This document shows, in pieces, positions 5,387 through 9,404 of a DNA stretch of 9,404 nt (the first letter of the stretch is position 1; each line of letters begins with the position of its first letter). This DNA is from Paracoccaceae bacterium (GTDB lineage Bacteria > Pseudomonadota > Alphaproteobacteria > Rhodobacterales > Rhodobacteraceae). The translations under genes were made by a program, and so were the position numbers. The stretch spans positions 1-9,404 of the forward strand of contig JALSHK010000457.1 in the NCBI GenBank assembly GCA_026982275.1, written 5' to 3'. The notes beneath the pieces were generated by a model. That model did not search any database, had not been told where the DNA came from, and worked only from the letters and a program-made list of their open reading frames with translations.

Positions 5387-7575
5387 GCCGGGAATCTGCG
5401 GGAATGGCAGCTTGCCCGGCCTGTGTCGCTGTTTCCGGCAGCAGCCCGCCGGCACCGAAGCTTGATCTGGCAGACGGGCCGATGCGGCGGGTGGAGCTGT
5501 CCATTCCCACCGTGCATTGCGCAGCCTGTATTTCGGCGGTGGAGCGATCGATCGGCCTGCGCCCCGATGTTTTCGGTGTGCGGGTTAATCTGACCCGGAA
5601 GCGGGTATCGATTACGGCCGCCGATCTGCCCGATATCGAAGATGCCATGATCGAGGCTCTGGAGGCGCTTGGCTATCCGGCGCGGCCGCTGGATAGCGCC
5701 GTGCTGGCCAAAAGCAGTTCGGAAAAAGCGGGCCGTGATTTGCTGGCGCGCCTTGGCGTGGCCGGATTTGCCATGATGAATGTCATGCTGCTGTCGATCT
5801 CGGTCTGGGCGGGGGCCGATGGCTATACCCGTGATATGATGCATTGGATATCGGCGGCGATTGCGCTGCCTGCAGTAGCGTTCTCCGGCTATCCGTTTTA
5901 TAAATCCGCATGGGGGGCGCTGCGTCGCGGGCGGCTGAATATGGATGTTCCGATCTCGCTGGCGCTGGTGCTGGCCTCCGGCATTTCGGTTTACGAAACT
6001 TCCCAAGGCGGCGAGCACGCCTATTTTGATGCCGCGCTTTCGCTGACCTTCTTTCTGCTCATTGGCCGCTATCTGGATTTCCGAACCCGCGCCACTGCGC
6101 GCTCGGCGGCTTCGGAGCTGGCGGCGCTGGAGGTGCAAAAGGCCCGCCGGATCACCGATGATGGTGAGGAAACCGTGCCGCTGGATGCGCTGCGCGAGGG
6201 CGATATTCTGGCCGTCGCCCCGGGCGAACGCCTGGCTGCGGATGGCGTGGTGGTATGGGGCGATAGCGAGCTGGACCCCTCGATGCTGACCGGCGAAACC
6301 CTGCCCCAGGCTGTGGGTGCGGGCGCAATGGTGCGCGCCGGCATGCTCAATATCTCCGGCCCGATTAAAATCCGCGCCGAGGGGCTGGGCGAGGAAACCC
6401 TGCTCAAGCAGATCACACGACTGGTGGAAACCGCCGAAACCAGCCGCAATAAATATACCTCTCTGGCTGAAAAAGCCGCCAAGATCTATGCGCCGCTGGT
6501 GCATCTTCTGGCACTGGTGGCTTTTCTTGGCTGGGGCTTTGCCACTGGCGATTGGCGATTTGCGGTCAATGTCGCTGCGGCGGTGTTGATCATCACGTGC
6601 CCCTGCGCGCTCGGACTGGCGGTGCCGGCGGTGCTGGCGGCGGCCTCGGGGCGGCTCTTTGCGCAAGGGGTGCTGCTGAAAGACGGCGTATCGCTGGAAA
6701 GGCTGGCCGAGATCGATACCGTGGTATTTGACAAAACCGGCACCCTGACCACCGGACATCCGGTGCTGATGAATGCCGATGGTTTGTCCGGGCCGGATCG
6801 CAAGCTGGCGGCGGCATTGGCACGGCATTCGGCGCACCCGCTTTCCAAAGCCATCGCACGAGCGTTTCCCGGCGATCTGGAGCTGGAGGATGTGAAAGAG
6901 CATCCGGGTTTTGGCACTTCTGCCACGCTCGACGGTATCGAAATCCGCCTTGGTCGTGCCGATTGGTGCGGGGCCGAAGCTGGCGATCAAACCGCTGTGT
7001 GGCTCAAGGCGGGGGACGCCGCTCCGGTCGCGTTTTATTTTCAGGATCAGCTTCGCGAGAGCGCCGCCGAGGCCGTGGCGGCGCTGAAAGCCGCTGGCCT
7101 GGAGGTGAAACTTCTATCGGGCGATGTGCCGGCGGCCGCAGAGGCGATGGCCAGGGCGGCGGGCATTTCGGACTGGACAGCACAGGCATCTCCGGCAGAA
7201 AAAGTTGATGCGCTTTCGGCGCTGGCCAAGGCGGGGCACAAGGTGCTGATGGTGGGCGACGGGCTGAATGATGCGGCGGCGCTTGCCGCAGCCCATGTCT
7301 CGATGTCGCCGGCTTCGGCGGTGGATGCCAGCCGGTCGTCGGCCGATATGATCATCATCAATAATGATCTGATGCAGGTCGCGAAAAGCCATAAAATCGC
7401 CGTCGCTTCCAGGCGTCGCATTCTGGAAAACTTCACCGTAGCAGCGGTTTATAATATGATTTCGGTGCCACTGGCACTGGCCGGTATCGCTACCCCGCTG
7501 CATGCGGCGCTGGCCATGTCGACCAGCTCGATTGTGGTATCGCTGAACTCCATGCGGATCGGACGAATGAAATGA
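5383..7575 (+). CDS. ccoI: Copper-translocating P1B-type ATPase CcoI (FixI)
   Basis: Copper P-type ATPase of the CcoI/CtpA subgroup that supplies copper for cbb3 oxidase rather than detoxifying the cytoplasm. The product has 730 aa. An N-terminal HMA domain (about 35-105) has the copper-binding HCAAC (C46, C49), preceded by an extra CPAC (C11, C14). The actuator domain has TGE (303-305) and the metal-site membrane helix has CPC (406-408). The phosphorylation motif is DKTGTLT with D450, the HP motif is at 485-486, and GDGLND is at 625-630. The late membrane YN and MSxxS-type residues (near 639-643 and 690-691) fit Cu+ ATPases. All catalytic motifs are intact. The ATG overlaps the ccoH stop and the gene overlaps the ccoS start, each by 4 bp. 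Confidence 0.97.
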   Translation: MSRESAGMAACPACVAVSGSSPPAPKLDLADGPMRRVELSIPTVHCAACISAVERSIGLRPDVFGVRVNLTRKRVSITAADLPDIEDAMIEALEALGYPARPLDSAVLAKSSSEKAGRDLLARLGVAGFAMMNVMLLSISVWAGADGYTRDMMHWISAAIALPAVAFSGYPFYKSAWGALRRGRLNMDVPISLALVLASGISVYETSQGGEHAYFDAALSLTFFLLIGRYLDFRTRATARSAASELAALEVQKARRITDDGEETVPLDALREGDILAVAPGERLAADGVVVWGDSELDPSMLTGETLPQAVGAGAMVRAGMLNISGPIKIRAEGLGEETLLKQITRLVETAETSRNKYTSLAEKAAKIYAPLVHLLALVAFLGWGFATGDWRFAVNVAAAVLIITCPCALGLAVPAVLAAASGRLFAQGVLLKDGVSLERLAEIDTVVFDKTGTLTTGHPVLMNADGLSGPDRKLAAALARHSAHPLSKAIARAFPGDLELEDVKEHPGFGTSATLDGIEIRLGRADWCGAEAGDQTAVWLKAGDAAPVAFYFQDQLRESAAEAVAALKAAGLEVKLLSGDVPAAAEAMARAAGISDWTAQASPAEKVDALSALAKAGHKVLMVGDGLNDAAALAAAHVSMSPASAVDASRSSADMIIINNDLMQVAKSHKIAVASRRRILENFTVAAVYNMISVPLALAGIATPLHAALAMSTSSIVVSLNSMRIGRMK

Positions 7576-7733
7576 ACATATTGGCTATTCTGATTCCGGT
7601 ATCGCTCGTTCTGGGCGGGATCGGGCTATATGCGTTTTTCTGGTCGATCAAAAACAGCCAGTATGATGATCCAAAGGGCAATGCCGAGCGGATATTGTCG
7701 GACCGCTATGATGATAGCCCCGAAGGGGATTGA
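7572..7733 (+). CDS. ccoS: cbb3 oxidase maturation protein CcoS (FixS), 53 aa
   Basis: Tiny inner-membrane protein required in Rhodobacter and rhizobia for insertion of cofactors into cbb3 oxidase. The product starts MNILAILIPVSLVLGGIGLY, giving one N-terminal membrane segment (about 3-25) with AFFWSIKNSQYDD right after it. This W-x(2)-K-x-x-Q-Y-D-D-P juxtamembrane pattern is the hallmark of CcoS. The acidic tail (DRYDDSPEGD) is hydrophilic. The ATG at 7572 overlaps the ccoI stop by 4 bp (ATGA), so it is translationally coupled and is the last gene of ccoGHIS. Its final codons contain the first copy of a CCCCGAAGGGG hairpin element. Confidence 0.95.
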   Translation: MNILAILIPVSLVLGGIGLYAFFWSIKNSQYDDPKGNAERILSDRYDDSPEGD

Positions 7734-7754
7734 GCCTTAGCTGCCCCGAAGGGG
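7718..7754. repeat. Duplicated CCCCGAAGGGG hairpin element at the ccoS/kynU convergent junction
   Basis: The 11-bp CCCCGAAGGGG occurs at 7718-7728, inside the last codons of ccoS, and again at 7744-7754 in the 30-bp gap before the kynU stop. Each is self-complementary. Read on the minus strand (kynU mRNA) it becomes C-UUCG-G, a very stable tetraloop hairpin; on the plus strand it folds around CGAA. Neither copy has a T-run, so any role in termination would be as a mRNA 3'-end hairpin. The perfect palindrome TAAGCGCTTA follows at 7757-7766. Confidence 0.6.
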
Positions 7755-7763
7755 GTTAAGCGC

Positions 7764-8975
7764 TTACGTTACTGCCCCGCGCGCCTGAAAGCGCGGGGCT
7801 TCCCATGTCTTGTTTTCCATAATATCTTGCAATATCTCCACTGCGTTCACCACATCCATATGGCTGAGATAAAGCGGCGAAAAGCCAAAGCGCAGCACGT
7901 TCGGCATCCGGAAATCCCCCACCACGCCGCGCTCGATCAGGGCCTGCACAATCGGATAGGCCTGCGGGTGTGAAAACGAAACCTGAGAGCCGCGAAGCGC
8001 TGCATCCTTGGGCGAAACCAGCTTCAGCGCCGGAATTTGCGCCTCGACCCGCTCGATAAACAGCGCGGTCAGCGATTGGCTCTTGGCGCGAACCAAAGCC
8101 ATATCCAGCCCAGAAATAATATCCAGACCCGCCTCCAATGCGCGAAAAGACAGGATCGGCTGGGTGCCGCACAGGAATTTTCGAATGCCCGCATCGGGGG
8201 CATATCCGGTATCAAAATCAAAGGGTTTTGCATGGCCCCACCAGCCGGAAAGCGGCTGCGAGATATGGGGCAAATGCTTTGCTGCGCAAAAGACAAATGC
8301 CGGCGCGCCCGGCCCGCCATTGAGGTATTTATAGGTGCAGCCAATGGCCAGATCCGCACCGTGCAGATTAAGCTCCACCGGCAGAATCCCCGCGCTATGG
8401 CACAGGTCCCAGATCACCACCGCGCCCATTTCATGCGCCCGCGCGGTGATCCCCGCCACATCCGCCAGCTTTCCACTGCGATAATCCACATGGTTAACCA
8501 GCACCACTGCGATATCTTCGGTAATAGCCCCCGCCAGATCTTCCACCAGGCGCATTTCCAGCTCAGGCCGCGCCGCCAGCGCCCCCTCGATCATATATAA
8601 ATCGGTGGGAAAGCTGCTTTTTTCGGCCAAAATCACCGTGCGATCGGGCCGCAGGCTCAGCGCCGCAAACAAGGCCTTATAAAGGTTGATCGAGGTCGAA
8701 TCACAAATCACCACCTCGCCCGCATCCGCGCCGATCACCGGCGCCAGCAAATCGCCATAGCGGGTGGGCAGGTCAAACCACCCCGCCTTGTTCCAGCTGG
8801 TAATCAGATCGCTGGCCCATTCCTGCTGCGTGGCCTCGCTCACGATGCCCAAGGCCGCCCTGGGCATGGCCCCCAGCGAATTGCCGTCAAAATAGATCAT
8901 GCCTTCGGGCAGAAAAAACGCCTCGCGCAGATGGGCGAGCGGGTCGGATTTGTCCAGATCTACGGCTTTTTGCAT
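7764..8975 (-). CDS. kynU: Kynureninase KynU (PLP-dependent)
   Basis: Cytoplasmic PLP enzyme that cleaves L-kynurenine (or 3-hydroxykynurenine) to anthranilate (or 3-hydroxyanthranilate) and L-alanine, in tryptophan breakdown or NAD synthesis. The 403-aa product has the usual family length. It shows YFDGNSLG (28-35), DSTSINLYK (92-100, phosphate-binding region), WDLCHSAG (189-196, with D190 expected to contact the PLP ring nitrogen) and TYKYLNGGPGAPAF (214-227) with the Schiff-base lysine K216. GWWGH (244-248) is also typical. All key residues are present. The ATG at 8973-8975 has AGGAG 5 nt upstream. No kynA or kynB lies next to it in the window. It is convergent with ccoS and divergent from the iron permease. 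Confidence 0.96.
   Translation of the reverse strand: MQKAVDLDKSDPLAHLREAFFLPEGMIYFDGNSLGAMPRAALGIVSEATQQEWASDLITSWNKAGWFDLPTRYGDLLAPVIGADAGEVVICDSTSINLYKALFAALSLRPDRTVILAEKSSFPTDLYMIEGALAARPELEMRLVEDLAGAITEDIAVVLVNHVDYRSGKLADVAGITARAHEMGAVVIWDLCHSAGILPVELNLHGADLAIGCTYKYLNGGPGAPAFVFCAAKHLPHISQPLSGWWGHAKPFDFDTGYAPDAGIRKFLCGTQPILSFRALEAGLDIISGLDMALVRAKSQSLTALFIERVEAQIPALKLVSPKDAALRGSQVSFSHPQAYPIVQALIERGVVGDFRMPNVLRFGFSPLYLSHMDVVNAVEILQDIMENKTWEAPRFQARGAVT
7774..7799 (+). terminator. Hairpin downstream of ccoGHIS, inside the kynU 3' end
   Basis: GCCCCGCGC (7774-7782) pairs perfectly with GCGCGGGGC (7791-7799) around an 8-nt loop, giving a 9-bp, very GC-rich stem 41 bp after the ccoS stop. It is followed only by TT, so it is not a textbook intrinsic terminator. 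Its position at the end of the cco operon suggests a transcript end or stabilising hairpin. It overlaps the last codons of kynU (residues RFQARGA) on the opposite strand. Confidence 0.5.
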
Positions 8976-9059
8976 TTTGACTCCTGATTGTGAAACGATG
9001 CGACTATGCGCAGCCAGACCCTGCTGGACTTTTGCCCGCTTTCCGGCTTATGCACACCT

Positions 9060-9404
9060 ATGGTATCGGAACTAACATCACACCCCAAGGCGCGCAAGAC
9101 GCGGGCCTTTGATCTGTGGTCAGCGGGCAGCATCGTGATTGCGCTGCTGATCCTGATGCCGCTGGTGGCGGTGCTGTATATCGCCTTTTTCCCGACCGAA
9201 AATATCTGGGCGCATCTGGTTTCCACCACCCTGCCGCGCTATCTGAAAAACTCGCTGCTGCTGATGGTTATGGTCGGGATCGGCACGGGGCTGATCGGCA
9301 CGGGGGCAGCATGGCTGGTGGTGATGAAGCGCTTTCCGATGCGCGGCTTGCTGCAATGGCTTTTGCTGATGCCCATGGCCTTGCCCGCCTATATCAGCGC
9401 CTAT
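9060..9404 (+). CDS. Iron(III) ABC transporter permease, FbpB/SfuB type (C-terminus beyond window)
   Basis: The frame is open to the right edge, giving 115 visible residues. A hydrophobic segment (SAGSIVIALLILMPLVAVLYIAFF, given here in two parts: SAGSIVIALLIL at about 21-32 and MPLVAVLYIAFF at 33-44) is followed by RYLKNSLLLMVMVGIGTG and a second membrane region. The final stretch, FPMRGLLQWLLLMP then MALPAYISAY, strongly resembles the start of the permease domain in ferric-iron (Fbp/Sfu/Afu) importers, which are large two-domain permeases. An in-frame ATG at 9006 would add 18 residues; neither start has a clear Shine-Dalgarno. I prefer 9060 because it leaves 84 bp for promoters between it and divergent kynU. 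The substrate (Fe3+ versus another cation or small solute) is inferred from resemblance only, and no iron-box was found upstream. Confidence 0.8.
   Translation, partial: MVSELTSHPKARKTRAFDLWSAGSIVIALLILMPLVAVLYIAFFPTENIWAHLVSTTLPRYLKNSLLLMVMVGIGTGLIGTGAAWLVVMKRFPMRGLLQWLLLMPMALPAYISAY

Noticed and set aside
5194..6990. 598-aa open frame antisense to ccoH/ccoI
   Set aside because: Its product is low-complexity, Arg/His/Gln-rich with no recognisable motif, and it lies opposite well-supported coding sequence; it is a GC-driven shadow.
8976..9059. Iron-responsive operator (TGA-N9-TCA iron-Rhodo-box or Fur-like site) between kynU and the permease
   Set aside because: I scanned the gap and found no convincing match on either strand.
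1..9404. Mobile element, prophage, CRISPR or defence island
   Set aside because: No transposase, integrase, cas-like gene, repeat-spacer array or tRNA-flanked boundary is seen; all six complete genes and both partial genes are ordinary chromosomal functions.

Overview
The window reads as a chromosomal segment of an alphaproteobacterium, most likely a member of the Rhodobacterales. The grounds are a moderately high-GC sequence with no visible compositional break, an alphaproteobacterial-type PstA with a long N-terminal extracytoplasmic insert, an FNR/FnrL-controlled ccoGHIS cluster, and the general look of the proteins. No phage, IS element, CRISPR array, tRNA or rRNA was seen.

Layout. Positions 1-3020 (minus strand) hold the start of a high-affinity phosphate uptake operon, pstS-pstC-pstA. 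pstA runs off the left edge. A strong hairpin lies between pstS and pstC, and a run of Pho-box-like heptamers lies upstream of pstS. Positions 3021-3453 are a 433-bp intergenic region dense in signals: the Pho boxes, two perfect FNR-type palindromes (TTGAT-N4-ATCAA), and between them a well-formed intrinsic terminator that cannot belong to any visible protein gene. The first FNR box, a TATACG -10 and the terminator have the geometry of a complete small-RNA gene of about 118 nt. Positions 3454-7733 (plus strand) hold ccoG-ccoH-ccoI-ccoS, translationally coupled by 4- to 8-bp overlaps. ccoS encodes only 53 aa. Positions 7764-8975 (minus) hold kynU (kynureninase), convergent with ccoS, with hairpins and a repeated CCCCGAAGGGG element at the junction. 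From about 9060 to the right edge (plus) is the N-terminal part of an iron(III)-type ABC transporter permease, divergent from kynU.

How the parts work together. PstSCA with an off-window PstB imports phosphate and is expected to be under PhoB. CcoG (cupric reductase), CcoI (copper P-type ATPase), CcoH and CcoS mature the high-affinity cbb3 cytochrome oxidase used at low oxygen, and the FNR box upstream of ccoG fits oxygen control. The ccoNOQP structural genes are not next to this cluster on either side. kynU converts kynurenine or 3-hydroxykynurenine to (3-hydroxy)anthranilate plus alanine and stands here without the other kyn genes.

The most interesting item is the candidate oxygen-regulated sRNA at 3213-3330, with its own class II FNR promoter and intrinsic terminator, next to but separate from the cbb3 assembly operon.
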